Shown: positions 1 through 10,225 of the stretch, one piece after another
How positions within the stretch are numbered: position 1 is the stretch's first letter
Layout: each line of letters opens with the position of its first letter
DNA from: an uncultured Rhodospirillales bacterium
Lineage (GTDB): Bacteria > Pseudomonadota > Alphaproteobacteria > Acetobacterales > Acetobacteraceae
Assembly (NCBI GenBank): GCA_903844135.1
Contig: CAIMSN010000142.1
Location: 1-50,514, forward strand
Length of the DNA: 50,514 bases
Direction: 5' to 3'
Notes under the pieces: generated by a model
Database searches by the model: none
Seen by the model: only the letters and a program-made list of their open reading frames with translations
What the model was told of the DNA's origin: nothing
Translations under genes and position numbers: made by a program

Positions 1-1036
1 GACGCTCTCGAGTCTGCCGCCAACATCCCAATTCGCAAGGTCGGCCTTGGAAGCGCCCTCTTTCGGCATCGTCACGGGCGAATAGAAATGCGTGGCGCCG
101 TGCGTCGGGTCCGGGCGGCTGCCGTCGAGAATCGACTGCGCCAGCATCTCCACCTTGAAACGGTCGCGTCCGGTCGGTTTCTCGCCATGCGAGAAGCCGT
201 GCCAGGTCTCGTCGACGCGTCGCGTCTTGTTGCGGAGCACGCGGTTTCGCAGCGCCCAGCCGACGGCGATCATCGTGGCCTCGCCGGCGCCGCGCGCCTC
301 GGTCCACATCAGGTCGGCCAGGTCGGCGATGTTGCGTTTCTCGGTCTCGTACAGCGGCAGGATCGCCGGCAACACCGGCAGGCCGTCGATCCCGGGTTCG
401 CCGGGCAGGGCCGGGAAAGCCGGCGACCGGGTCGAGGCCTGGAAGGGCTGCGGGGACCCCTCTGGAGGGCGATTCGTGGCGATGCGGATCGCCCAGGAAG
501 TCCAGCAAGGCGCCGAAATCGTCCAGCCGAGGATGGTCGGTCTGGTCGCGCAGGCCGAACGGGTCGAGCGTGGGCGCCGGCGGACGCGGTCGCCGATCGA
601 ATTCCTGCTCCGGCGCCGGATGATCCGACGCGGCCAGGATGCTACCGGGCGGGACCAGGCCGTATTGCAGATGCATCTCCGGCTCGAGGTGGAAGCTGGT
701 CTCGAACGGTACGACAATCGTGTCTGCACCGAAACAGTTTTCCAGGCTCCGATGCGGATCCCCCGAGGCGACGGGCGGGGCGCGGTCGCGCGTCGCGTGC
801 GCTTCGAGATAGCGAGGGTAGGCGGGATGGGCTGGATGGACCGGGACGAAGCCCATCTCCAGCAGCATCGCGAAGGTGATGTCGAGTCGCATGCTGAACG
901 TGCCGGGCAGGATGTCCGGTCCGTCGGGCAGCGGAGCGGGCGCCGGCGGCGGTCCGTCGACGAGCCTCACGGTGCCGCGGAAGAGTGCGGGGATGTGGAC
1001 GGTGCCGTCCGACTGGAAACCGTCCCGATCGGCCAT
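1..1036 (-). pseudogene. Left-edge gene with a frame break; C-terminal part resembles SleB-like cell-wall hydrolases
   Basis: The reading frame opens at the ATG ending at 1036, four bases after a strong AGGGAGGG ribosome binding site. It codes a convincing protein (about 190 residues, starting MADRDGF) down to about 465, where coding sense moves to another frame. From there to position 1 the new frame encodes IADLADLMWTEARGAGEA, then DPTHGATHFYSP, which resembles the core of SleB-type cell-wall hydrolases and phage-like lysins. The shift equals one extra base (or two missing) near the GGGG and CCCC runs at 452-460. Neither frame has a stop before the window edge, so the C-terminus is missing. 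It could be a real pseudogene, a sequencing error in a homopolymer, or recoding. The hydrolase call is by motif resemblance only; the N-terminal half is not recognised. Confidence 0.55.
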
Positions 1037-1137
1037 GCCGCCCTCCCTGTGGGCGCGAGCATAGCTGTCCCCAGAGCGGCATCAGGCCGAGTTTTTTGGT
1101 CCGTCGGGATCGGATCCTCTCCGCAACGAGCGGATGC

Positions 1138-1163
1138 GGCCGGCCCGCTTGAACGGGCCGGCC
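1138..1163 (-). terminator. GC-rich hairpin just after rho
   Basis: A perfect 10-bp inverted repeat (GGCCGGCCCG / CGGGCCGGCC) with a 6-base loop lies seven bases past the rho stop codon. No T-tract follows it on the minus strand (a run of A is found instead), so it is not a classical intrinsic terminator. It may stabilise the rho mRNA 3' end or help stop transcription before the next gene. Confidence 0.45.
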
Positions 1164-1169
1164 GGGGGA

Positions 1170-2444
<1,275 letters not shown>

Positions 2445-2602
2445 GGGACGCCCTGATGAGGTCGGTCTAGCGGAGGGGGGCCGTGCTGTGGCGGCCGGAG
2501 CGTCTGTCGTCGCGACGAAACGGGCATTGCGCCCATGCGACCGGCAGCGTTCCTGGTGTGGAGGAGCCCCGTTGACGGCAGGGACCTGCCTCGGGACGGA
2601 GG

Positions 2603-2633
2603 ATTATGTAAATCGGCCCCGACCGGTCGTCAA
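2603..2633 (-). promoter_or_regulatory. Possible sigma70-type promoter of rho
   Basis: Reading the minus strand, TTGACG (2633-2628) is followed by an AT-rich block that offers TACATA after 17 bases or CATAAT after 19. It lies just beyond the end of the upstream gene and about 160 bases before the rho ATG. Only base matching supports it. Confidence 0.35.
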
Positions 2634-2643
2634 GAACGCGGCC

Positions 2644-3153
2644 TCAGGGCCTGGGATCGAGCGAGGCGGCGGTGAGCCAGGCGCGGCCGTCGACGGTGCG
2701 ATCGCCCCACCAGGCGAGGAGCGCGCTCAACGCTCCTGCCACGCCGGAGGCGGCGCGCGGGGTCGAGACGAGTTCCCCGGCGAGGGTGGCGTCGGCGCAG
2801 GTCCCGTCCAGGACCGTGTCGCCGTCCGGGAAGGCGAAGCGCAGCCGGCAATGTCCGGTCTCCGCGATCCGGCTGCCATCGACCGTGGCGATGCCGACCA
2901 GGCGACGGCCGGCGTCGAACAGGATCGCCTCGCCCTGCAGCGCACCGTCCGGCCGCGGCGCGGCGAGACCGAGCGCCAGATGCAGGATCCGCCCGTCGCC
3001 GATCGGCAGCCCCTGCACCTCGCCGCCATAGCGATAGGGTGCGGCTTCGATCCGCTGCATGGTCGCGGCCGGATCCGGCGCCGCGACCGTCGCGCGCCCC
3101 GCCGCCGGCAACGCCAGCGTCAGCAGCCCGGCCAGAACGATGATCCGCCGCAT
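2644..3153 (-). CDS. Small secreted protein of unknown function
   Basis: A 169-residue protein opens with a clear Sec signal peptide: MRRII, a hydrophobic stretch VLAGLLTLALPAA, then a GRA cleavage-like site near residue 21. The mature part contains YRYGGEVQGLPIGDGR and a GHCRLRF segment, with two cysteines that could form a disulfide in the periplasm. No family was recognised. The ATG lies 11 bases after the corA stop on the same strand, so the two are probably cotranscribed. The reading frame extends further upstream into corA territory, but the signal peptide fixes this start. Confidence 0.7.
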   Translation of the reverse strand: MRRIIVLAGLLTLALPAAGRATVAAPDPAATMQRIEAAPYRYGGEVQGLPIGDGRILHLALGLAAPRPDGALQGEAILFDAGRRLVGIATVDGSRIAETGHCRLRFAFPDGDTVLDGTCADATLAGELVSTPRAASGVAGALSALLAWWGDRTVDGRAWLTAASLDPRP

Positions 3154-3164
3154 CGGCCCGTCTC

Positions 3165-4151
3165 CTATCGCTGCTCGAACCAGCCCTTGCGCCAGAACCA
3201 GATCAGCGGCAGCACGATCGTCGCCGCGATCAGCCCCAGGGCGTACCAGTAGCCGAAGCTCCAGTTCAACTCGGGGATGTCCTTGAAGTTCATCCCGTAG
3301 ATGCTGGCGATCAGGGTGGGCGGGATGCCGACGATGCTGACCACGGTCAGGATCTTGATGCCGTTGTTCTGCTCGATGTTGATGAAGCCAAGCGTGGCGT
3401 CGAGCAGGAACTGGGTCTTGTTGACGAGCTGGACGTCGTAGTCGTTGAGCGAGGTGATGTCCTTGGACAGCAGGGCGAAGCGGCCGGCGAACCGCTCCTT
3501 GCAGGGCCGGTCGCCGTTCTCGCGCACGTAGGTGGCGATCCTCTGCAGGCCCAGCAGGCTGTCGCGCACCGACGACACCAGGTCTGTCTCGCGCCCCAGC
3601 TTGGACAGCAGCGCGCGCAGCGTGCGGTCGATGTCGCCGCCCGCCGGCCGCTGGGTGTGGAAAATGCGCTTGGAGAGCTGGTCCAGGTCGTGGCCGGTCT
3701 GTTCCAGCAGGTCGGCCAGCCGGTCGACCATCGCCTCGAGCAGCAGCAGCAGGATGGTCTCCGCGTCGGGCGCTGCGACGGCATCGGCCTGGCCGGCCGG
3801 CTTGGAGAGGCGGGCGCCGACGGTCTCGAACACCATGTAGTCGGTGTAGCGGATGGTCACCAGCCGGTCGTGCGTGAGCACGAAGCCGACCGGCGAGGCG
3901 AACGACAGATCGTCGATCCGGCGCACCAGCGGCGTCGACAGGTAGAGCGTCTGGCCTTCGGCATAGACCCGGCTGGAACTCTCGATCTCCTCGACGTCCT
4001 GCCGGGTCGGGATGCGCAGGCCGGTCAGGCGCTCGGCCAGGGCGTGCTCCTCGTCGGTCGGGTTGAGCAGGTCGAACCAGACGGCGCTGTCGAGCTGGGT
4101 CCGATCGGTGACCGAGGCGGCGACGACGCCGGACGGGTGGGCGAGGAACAT
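3165..4151 (-). CDS. corA: CorA-family magnesium/divalent-cation channel
   Basis: CorA forms a pentameric inner-membrane channel for Mg2+ and sometimes Co2+ or Ni2+. The 328-residue product has the usual layout: a large cytoplasmic N-terminal domain, a long helix, and two C-terminal membrane segments. The signature YGMNF is at 285-289, after the first membrane helix (IPPTLIASI), and the basic tail WRKGWFEQR ends the chain. The start at MFLAHPSG gives the normal family length; the open frame upstream lacks protein-like composition. It diverges from trpB and probably leads a two-gene unit with the secreted protein downstream. Confidence 0.94.
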   Translation of the reverse strand: MFLAHPSGVVAASVTDRTQLDSAVWFDLLNPTDEEHALAERLTGLRIPTRQDVEEIESSSRVYAEGQTLYLSTPLVRRIDDLSFASPVGFVLTHDRLVTIRYTDYMVFETVGARLSKPAGQADAVAAPDAETILLLLLEAMVDRLADLLEQTGHDLDQLSKRIFHTQRPAGGDIDRTLRALLSKLGRETDLVSSVRDSLLGLQRIATYVRENGDRPCKERFAGRFALLSKDITSLNDYDVQLVNKTQFLLDATLGFINIEQNNGIKILTVVSIVGIPPTLIASIYGMNFKDIPELNWSFGYWYALGLIAATIVLPLIWFWRKGWFEQR

Positions 4152-4298
4152 CGGCACTCCGGACGCGATTCGGCATGGACGACGCCATGCGTGCGACCAT
4201 ATGCGTGTGTCATACCATGACAAGCCGCGCGCTGCGTGACCTTGCCAAGTCGGTTTGATAGGAAGACGCGCTCTATTGACGCCCGAGGAGGGCCTCCC

Positions 4299-5594
4299 GT
4301 GAACTCGCATGCTCGCACCGTCCCGACGACGCCGATCGCCGCCGACGCTCCGGTCTCGGTCCAGCTCGAAGCGCTCGCCTCCGACCATCGCGCCAACACG
4401 CTGCGCGGCGGGCCGGACGAGCGCGGCCGGTTCGGCATCTTCGGCGGCCGGTTCGTCGCCGAGACGCTGATGCCGCTGATCCTGGAGCTCGACCAGGCCT
4501 ACGAGGCGGCCAAGGCGGACCCGTCGTTCCGCAAGGAGCTGGATTTCTATCTGAAGGACTATGTCGGCCGGCCGAGCCCGCTCTGGCACGCCAGGCGGCT
4601 GTCGTCGGAGCTCGGCGGCGCCAGGATCTATTTCAAGCGCGAGGAGCTGAACCATACCGGCTCGCACAAGCTCAACAACGTCATGGGCCAGATCCTGCTC
4701 GCCCGGCGCATGGGCCGCACCCGGATCATCGCCGAGACCGGCGCCGGCCAGCATGGCGTGGCCACGGCGACGGTGTGCGCGCTGCTGGGCCTGAAATGCA
4801 TCGTCTACATGGGCGCCACCGACGTCGCCCGGCAGAGCCCCAACGTGTTCCGGATGCGGCTGCTGGGCGCCGAGGTGCATGCGGTCGAGACCGGCGCCGG
4901 CACGCTCAAGGATGCGATGAACGAGGCGATGCGCGACTGGGTCGCCAACGTCTCGGACACCTACTACCTGATCGGCACCGTGGCCGGCCCGCACCCCTAT
5001 CCGGCGATGGTGCGCGACTTCCAGTGCGTGATCGGCGACGAGGCGCGCGCGCAGCTGCACGAGGCCGAGGGACGGCTGCCCGACGCGGTGGTGGCCTCGG
5101 TCGGCGGCGGTTCCAACGCGATGGGCATCTTCCATCCGTTCCTGGACGATCCGGAGGTGGCGCTGATCGGCGTCGAGGCGGCCGGCCGCGGCCTCGACAG
5201 CGGCGAACAGGCGGCCAGCATCAGCCGCGGCCGGCCGGGCGTGCTGCACGGCAACCGCACCTACCTGTTGCAGGACGACGAGGGCCAGATCCAGGAGGCG
5301 CATTCGATCAGCGCCGGGCTGGACTACCCGGGCATCGGACCCGAGCATAGTTGGCTGCACGATATCGGCCGGGCGCAGTATGTCGGCATCACCGACACCG
5401 AGGCGCTCGACGCGTTCCAGCTCTGCACCCGCACCGAGGGCATCATCCCGGCGCTGGAATGCGCGCACGCGCTGGCCTACGTCGCCAAGATCGCGCCGGC
5501 GATGGACCCGGAGCGGATCATCCTGATGAATCTGTCCGGGCGCGGCGACAAGGACATCTTCACCGTCGCCGAGCATCTGGGCGTCAGGCTGTGA
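4299..5594 (+). CDS. trpB: Tryptophan synthase beta subunit
   Basis: TrpB joins indole and serine to make tryptophan, using pyridoxal phosphate. The GTG at 4299 follows GAGGAGGG by six bases and is a better start than the ATG at 4236. This gives 431 residues, with an N-terminal extension before the conserved [16 protein letters not shown]. The PLP lysine is K124 in HTGSHKLNN, and the phosphate-binding glycine loop [10 protein letters not shown] lies at about 267-276. The usual partner trpF is not upstream here; the neighbour is the divergent corA. The end overlaps trpA by four bases (GTGA), so the two subunits are translationally coupled. Confidence 0.96.
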   Translation: MNSHARTVPTTPIAADAPVSVQLEALASDHRANTLRGGPDERGRFGIFGGRFVAETLMPLILELDQAYEAAKADPSFRKELDFYLKDYVGRPSPLWHARRLSSELGGARIYFKREELNHTGSHKLNNVMGQILLARRMGRTRIIAETGAGQHGVATATVCALLGLKCIVYMGATDVARQSPNVFRMRLLGAEVHAVETGAGTLKDAMNEAMRDWVANVSDTYYLIGTVAGPHPYPAMVRDFQCVIGDEARAQLHEAEGRLPDAVVASVGGGSNAMGIFHPFLDDPEVALIGVEAAGRGLDSGEQAASISRGRPGVLHGNRTYLLQDDEGQIQEAHSISAGLDYPGIGPEHSWLHDIGRAQYVGITDTEALDAFQLCTRTEGIIPALECAHALAYVAKIAPAMDPERIILMNLSGRGDKDIFTVAEHLGVRL

Positions 5595-6466
5595 GCAGGA
5601 TCGCCGCACGCTTCGCGCAGCTCGCGGCGGCCGGCCGCGGCGCGCTGATCCCCTATCTCGAGGCGGGCGACCCGGACCAGGCGACCGCGGCCTCGATCCT
5701 CGCCGGCATGCCGCAAGCAGGCGCCGACCTGATCGAGATCGGCATGCCGTTCACCGATCCGATGGCGGACGGGCCGACCATCCAGGCCGCCGCGCGTCGC
5801 GGCCTGCGCGGCGGGGCGACCCTGTCGCGCACGCTGGAGATGGTCGCGCAGTTCCGCCGCACCGACGACGAGACGCCGATCGTGCTGATGGGCTACCTCA
5901 ACCCGATCGACAGCTACGGCCCGGAGCGGTTCTGCGCCGATGCCGCCCGCGCCGGCGTCGACGGGCTGATCGTGGTCGACCTGCCGTCCGAGGAGGCCGA
6001 TCTGCTGGAGGCGCACACCATCGCCAACCGGCTCGACATCATCCGCCTGGTGGCGCCGACCACCACGCCGGAGCGCCTGCCGCTGGTGCTGAACGGCAGC
6101 TCCGGCTTCATCTATTACGTCAGCATCGCCGGCGTGACCGGCACCCGCACCGCCTCCGAGGCCGAGCTGGCCGAGGCGCTGCCGCGCCTGCGCGCGGCGA
6201 CCGGGCTGCCGGTGGTGATCGGGTTCGGCATCCGCACCCCGGCCCATGCGGCGGCGGCGGTCCGCATCGCCGACGGCGCCGTGGTCGCCTCGGCGCTGAT
6301 CGAGACCCTCGCCGGCAGCCTGGACGCGCAGGGCGCAGCGGGGCCAGATACGGTGCGCCTGGTGCTGGACCAGGTACGCACGCTCGCCGACGGGGTCAGG
6401 GGCGCCCGCGCCGCCCCCGACCGGGCCGGAGCCAAGATGGAGACCGCGATGAGGGCTGGAGCATGA
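5591..6466 (+). CDS. trpA: Tryptophan synthase alpha subunit
   Basis: TrpA cleaves indole-3-glycerol phosphate and passes indole through a tunnel to TrpB. The GTG at 5591 overlaps the trpB stop and gives a 291-residue product. The two catalytic acids fall at the classical positions: E49 in DLIEIGMPF and D60 in [10 protein letters not shown]. The early PYLEAGDP motif and the late STPIGFGIR-type strand (here [10 protein letters not shown]) are both present. The C-terminal tail beyond the barrel is alanine-rich and somewhat long. The stop overlaps the accD start (ATGA). Confidence 0.96.
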   Translation: MSRIAARFAQLAAAGRGALIPYLEAGDPDQATAASILAGMPQAGADLIEIGMPFTDPMADGPTIQAAARRGLRGGATLSRTLEMVAQFRRTDDETPIVLMGYLNPIDSYGPERFCADAARAGVDGLIVVDLPSEEADLLEAHTIANRLDIIRLVAPTTTPERLPLVLNGSSGFIYYVSIAGVTGTRTASEAELAEALPRLRAATGLPVVIGFGIRTPAHAAAAVRIADGAVVASALIETLAGSLDAQGAAGPDTVRLVLDQVRTLADGVRGARAAPDRAGAKMETAMRAGA

Positions 6467-7329
6467 GCTGGCTCACCACCTATGTGCGGCCCAAGGTCCG
6501 CAACCTGCTGGGCCGGCGCGACGTGCCGGACAATCTCTGGACCCAGTGCGAGGATTGCAGCCAGATGATCTTCTCCAAGGACCTGGAGAAGGCGATGAAC
6601 GTGTGTCCGCATTGCGGCCACCACATGCGCGCCCTGGTCAACGACCGGCTGGCCTGGACCTTCGACGAGAGCGGCTACACCAGGATCGAGCTGCCCAAGG
6701 CGCCGACCGACCCGCTCGGCTTCCGCGACCAGAAGCGCTACGTCGACCGGCTCAAGGAACAGCGCGCCAAGACCCATCTCGACGAATCCCTGGTGGTCGC
6801 GCACGGCACCATCGCCGGCCACAAGGCGGTGGTCGCGGTGATGGCATACGAATTCATGGCCGGCACCATGGGCGCGGCGCTCGGCGAGGGCATCGTCGCC
6901 GCCGCCCGCCTGGCGGTGCTGCAGCAGGCGCCGCTGGTGATCTTCACCGCGTCCGGCGGCGCCCGCATGCAGGAAGGCATGATCAGCCTGATGCAGATGC
7001 CGCGCACCACCATCGCGGTGCAGATGGTGAAGGATGCCGGCCTGCCCTACATCGTGGTGATGACCAACCCGACCACCGGCGGCGTCACCGCCAGCTTCGC
7101 CATGCTGGGCGATATCCAGATCGCCGAACCGAACGCGCTGATCGGCTTCGCCGGACCGCGGGTGATCGAGCAGACCGTGCGCGAGACCCTGCCGGACGGG
7201 TTCCAGCGCTCCGAGTTCCTGCGCGACCACGGCATGCTGGACATGGTGGTGGCGCGCAAGGATCTGCGCGAGACGCTGGGTCGGATCATCGGGCTGCTGG
7301 GGCGGCGGCAGGTCGGGGTGGCGGCGTAA
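6463..7329 (+). CDS. accD: Acetyl-CoA carboxylase carboxyltransferase subunit beta
   Basis: AccD is the zinc-ribbon half of the carboxyltransferase that forms malonyl-CoA for fatty acid synthesis. The 288-residue product has the four zinc cysteines at 29, 32, 48 and 51 (CEDC...CPHC). The crotonase-type core includes FTASGGARMQEG and NPTTGGVTASFAMLGD, which build the CoA and carboxybiotin sites. It starts inside the trpA stop (ATGA) and is followed by a pair of hairpins before folC. trpBA-accD-folC is a common order in alphaproteobacteria. Confidence 0.97.
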   Translation: MSWLTTYVRPKVRNLLGRRDVPDNLWTQCEDCSQMIFSKDLEKAMNVCPHCGHHMRALVNDRLAWTFDESGYTRIELPKAPTDPLGFRDQKRYVDRLKEQRAKTHLDESLVVAHGTIAGHKAVVAVMAYEFMAGTMGAALGEGIVAAARLAVLQQAPLVIFTASGGARMQEGMISLMQMPRTTIAVQMVKDAGLPYIVVMTNPTTGGVTASFAMLGDIQIAEPNALIGFAGPRVIEQTVRETLPDGFQRSEFLRDHGMLDMVVARKDLRETLGRIIGLLGRRQVGVAA

Positions 7330-7331
7330 GG

Positions 7332-7374
7332 CCAGGGGCGCTGCCCCTGGACCCCGCCAAAGGCGAGCCTTTGG
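7332..7374. repeat. Tandem double hairpin between accD and folC
   Basis: Two perfect inverted repeats lie side by side: CCAGGGGC/GCCCCTGG (7332-7350, 3-base loop) and CCAAAGG/CCTTTGG (7357-7374, 4-base loop), joined by ACCCCG. The paired layout looks like a dispersed REP-type intergenic element rather than a terminator, since no T-tract follows. It may attenuate or stabilise the mRNA between accD and folC. No second copy was noticed in this window. Confidence 0.6.
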
Positions 7375-7385
7375 AATCCGATCGT

Positions 7386-8681
7386 TTGGCTCCGATTCCC
7401 GAGTTTGCAGGGCGCGCGGGGCGGGTGCTCGAGCGGTTGCAGCGGCTTTATCCGGTGCTGATCGATCTCAGCCTGGGGCGGCTCGAGCGGCTGCTGGAAA
7501 AGCTCGGCCATCCGGAGCAGCGTCTGCCGCCGGTGATCCATGTGGCCGGGACCAACGGCAAGGGCAGCACCTGCGCCAACCTGCTGGCGATCGCCGGGCA
7601 GGCGGGGTGGCGGGTGCACGCCACCACCAGCCCGCATCTCGTCGACGTCACCGAGCGCTTCCGCATCGCCGGCCGCCTGGTCGACGAGGCGACCCTGCTG
7701 GCGACGCTGGAGCGCATCGAGCAGGTCAATGACGGCGCGCCGATTACCGTGTTCGAGGTGCTGACGGCGTGCGCCTTCGCCCTGTTCGCGGACCGCCCGG
7801 CGGAGCTGGCGGTGATCGAGGTCGGGCTCGGCGGCCGGTTCGACGCCACCAACGTGCTGACCGCGCCGGCGTCCTGCGCGATCGCCTCGGTGTCGATGGA
7901 TCACGAGGCGTTCCTGGGCGACAGCCTGGCGGCGATCGCAGGCGAGAAGGCCGGAATCATCAAGCCGGGACGGCCGGTGGCGACCGGGCGACAGCCCGCC
8001 GAGGCGCTGGCGGTGATCGCGGCCGAGGCGGCCCGGCTGGGCGCGCCGCTCTGGCTGCGCGACCGCGACTGGACCATCGCGCCCCGGGCCGATGGCAGGC
8101 TGGCCTATGCCGACCGGATCGGATCGCTCGATCTGCCGCCGCCGGCGCTGCGCGGACCGCACCAGATCGACAATGCCGGGCTGGCGATCGCGGCCCTGCG
8201 CGCTGCCGGTCTGGGGCTGCCCGACCGCGCGTTCGACGGCATCGCGCAGGCGCGCTGGCCGGCGCGACTGCAGCGTCTGACCGGCGAGCTGGCGGGGCGG
8301 CTCGGTCCGGACTGGGAGCTCTGGCTCGATGGCGGCCATAATCCCGGCGCCGGAGCGGTGCTGGCGGAGACGCTGCGCGACTGGCCGCACGCGCCGCTCA
8401 CCCTGCTGGTCGGCATGAAGCAGACCAAGGACCCCGCCGGTTTCCTGGCGCCGCTGCTGCCCCTGGCCGAGCGCGTGTTCGCCGTCGCCGAGCCCGGCCA
8501 GCATCTGGCGATGCCGATCGCGGCGATCGTCGACGCGTCCGGCGGCAGGGCCGAACCGGGACCCACCGTGGCGGCGGTGCTGGACCGGCTCGCCGGGCAG
8601 AAGCCCGGCCGCGTGCTGATTTGCGGCAGCCTCTATCTCGCCGGCGAGGTCCTCAAGGCGGATGGATGGCGCGCCGACTGA
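7386..8681 (+). CDS. folC: Folylpolyglutamate synthase / dihydrofolate synthase
   Basis: FolC adds glutamate to dihydropteroate and to folates. The protein has the family's ATP loop HVAGTNGKGST (52-62 from this start), the SPHLVDVTERFRI loop, the metal and substrate site VEVGLGGRFDATN (here IEVGLGGRFDATN), SMDHEAFLGD, and a C-terminal LDGGHNPGA ligase motif. The start is uncertain: TTG 7386 gives 431 residues and GTG 7425 gives 418. A TTG at 7371 lies inside a hairpin stem and is unlikely. It is the last gene of the trpBA-accD-folC run. Confidence 0.93.
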   Translation: MAPIPEFAGRAGRVLERLQRLYPVLIDLSLGRLERLLEKLGHPEQRLPPVIHVAGTNGKGSTCANLLAIAGQAGWRVHATTSPHLVDVTERFRIAGRLVDEATLLATLERIEQVNDGAPITVFEVLTACAFALFADRPAELAVIEVGLGGRFDATNVLTAPASCAIASVSMDHEAFLGDSLAAIAGEKAGIIKPGRPVATGRQPAEALAVIAAEAARLGAPLWLRDRDWTIAPRADGRLAYADRIGSLDLPPPALRGPHQIDNAGLAIAALRAAGLGLPDRAFDGIAQARWPARLQRLTGELAGRLGPDWELWLDGGHNPGAGAVLAETLRDWPHAPLTLLVGMKQTKDPAGFLAPLLPLAERVFAVAEPGQHLAMPIAAIVDASGGRAEPGPTVAAVLDRLAGQKPGRVLICGSLYLAGEVLKADGWRAD

Positions 8682-8756
8682 AACAGCGTCGATTCGTGCG
8701 CGTTACGGTCTATGACGAAAGCGGCGACCGAAAAAAAGCCGAAGAGGGGGATGCTG

Positions 8757-9719
8757 ATGCGCAAGGTGATCTTCGATACCGATCCGGGGGTCGACGATGC
8801 GATGGCGCTCGGCTTCCTGTGCCGGCGGCCGGAGCTGGAGCTGATCGGCGTCACCACCGTGCACGGCAATGCCGACATCGAGACCGTGACCCGCAACGCG
8901 CTGCACCTGAAGGACCGGTTCGGCTTCGCCGCCCCGGTGGCGCAGGGCTCCGGGGTGACGCTGCTGAACCGCCAGGGGTCGCCCGCCACCCACGTGCACG
9001 GGCGGAACGCGCTGGGCGACATCGACGTGCCGGAGCCGGTCGCGACGCTCGACGGGCGGCGCGGGCACCGGATGATGATCGACCTGGTCCGGGCGCATCC
9101 GCATGCGGTGACCATCGTCGCGGTCGGTCCGCTGACCAACCTGGCGCGCGCGCTCGACAAGGACCCGGAGATCGCCCGTCTGGTGCAGGGCGTGGTGGTG
9201 ATGGGCGGCGCGTTCGGCGCGCATGGCCATACCGGCAATGTCAGCCCGGTCGCGGAAGCCAACGTCGCCAACGACCCGGAGGCGGCCGATGCGGTGTTCA
9301 CCGCGCCCTGGCCGGTCACCATCGTCGGGCTCGACGTCACCCAGCAGGCGGTGATGGATGCCGCCTATCTCGACCGGCTGCGCGACCAGGGCGGCGAGAC
9401 CGGCCGCTTCCTGCATGCGGTCTCGCGCAACTACAGGAGCTTTCACCAGAAGTCCCGCCGCCTGGACGGCATCTTCGCGCATGACAGCCTGGCGGTGATC
9501 TGCGCCATGGCGCCGGAGCTGTTCACTCTGCGGCACGGCCCGGTCAGGGTGGTCTGCGGCGGGCTCGCCTCCGGCCAGACCATCCAGAAGCCGGCGGAAT
9601 CGCCCTTCCCGATCGGCGCCTGGGACCCGCATCCGTCGCAGTCGGTGGCGGTCGACGTGGATGTCGCAGCCGCGCTGCGTCTCTATGCCGAGACGTTCGT
9701 GACGCCTGACAGGCGGTAG
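8757..9719 (+). CDS. Inosine/uridine-preferring nucleoside hydrolase family protein
   Basis: This family hydrolyses the N-glycosidic bond of ribonucleosides in salvage. The calcium and ribose-binding motif DTDPGVDDAMAL is at residues 7-18, and the later AEANVANDPEAA and IFAHDSLAV segments carry further active-site residues. ATG 8757 is preferred because GAGGGGG lies six bases before it; ATG 8751 sits directly against that site, and a third ATG at 8712 would add a lysine-rich leader. The product is 320 residues. Its end overlaps the convergent gene at 9683 by 37 bases. Substrate preference cannot be read from sequence. Confidence 0.9.
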   Translation: MRKVIFDTDPGVDDAMALGFLCRRPELELIGVTTVHGNADIETVTRNALHLKDRFGFAAPVAQGSGVTLLNRQGSPATHVHGRNALGDIDVPEPVATLDGRRGHRMMIDLVRAHPHAVTIVAVGPLTNLARALDKDPEIARLVQGVVVMGGAFGAHGHTGNVSPVAEANVANDPEAADAVFTAPWPVTIVGLDVTQQAVMDAAYLDRLRDQGGETGRFLHAVSRNYRSFHQKSRRLDGIFAHDSLAVICAMAPELFTLRHGPVRVVCGGLASGQTIQKPAESPFPIGAWDPHPSQSVAVDVDVAAALRLYAETFVTPDRR

Positions 9720-10222
9720 CACGCCGCCTCCCGGTCCGCCTCCAGGAACCGGGCGGCGGCGATCCGGCGCAGCCGGAGCACCGCGATCGATTGCGGCGGC
9801 ACCTCGCCATCCTCCGCCATGCTGGCCAGCAGCTTCAGTACCACCGGGCGCTCCGACAGCAGCAGCGGCGCGACAGGATCGATCGGCAGGCCCTCGCGCA
9901 GCGCCTGGTCGGCGCGCTCGCGGTCGGTGAGCCAGTACAGCCAGGCGTCGCTGCGCTCGTTCGGCCGAAAGCTGCGCGGATCGATCCGCTGCAGCAGCAT
10001 GTCGTCCGGCGCGAGGTGGGTCACCGGCGGTTCCGGCGCCGGTGCCGGCGGTTGCGGATCGGGCACGCGGACCGGCAGGTCGAACAGGTCCGTGGTCGGC
10101 GCGGCGGCCTCTGACGTTGCCGGCCGTCTTACGATGCGTGGCGGCTTTTGTGGCTGCGGGCCGGGCGGTGGTTCGAACGGCAGCTCGGCGGTGCGATTCT
10201 TGGTGCCCCTTGCGTCCGTCAT
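9683..10222 (-). CDS. Unknown protein, proline-rich N-terminus, downstream of zur
   Basis: The 179-residue product begins with about 70 residues rich in proline and glutamine, likely disordered. A compact part follows, with RSFRPNERSDAWLYWLTDRE and an alpha-helical C-terminus (PPQSIAVLRLRRIAAARFLEAD). No family was recognised. It begins three bases after the zur stop on the same strand, so it is very probably cotranscribed and may be under Zur control. It has no signal peptide and no metal-binding cluster that would prove a zinc role. Confidence 0.7.
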   Translation of the reverse strand: MTDARGTKNRTAELPFEPPPGPQPQKPPRIVRRPATSEAAAPTTDLFDLPVRVPDPQPPAPAPEPPVTHLAPDDMLLQRIDPRSFRPNERSDAWLYWLTDRERADQALREGLPIDPVAPLLLSERPVVLKLLASMAEDGEVPPQSIAVLRLRRIAAARFLEADREAACYRLSGVTNVSA

Positions 10223-10225
10223 GGA

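Noticed and set aside
452-470. Programmed ribosomal frameshift in the left-edge gene
   Set aside because: No recognised slippery heptamer or downstream structure was found; mutation or sequencing error is simpler.
1092-1097. T-tract on the plus strand near the rho 3' end
   Set aside because: It lies before the hairpin on the plus strand and reads as A in the rho transcript, so it cannot complete an intrinsic terminator.
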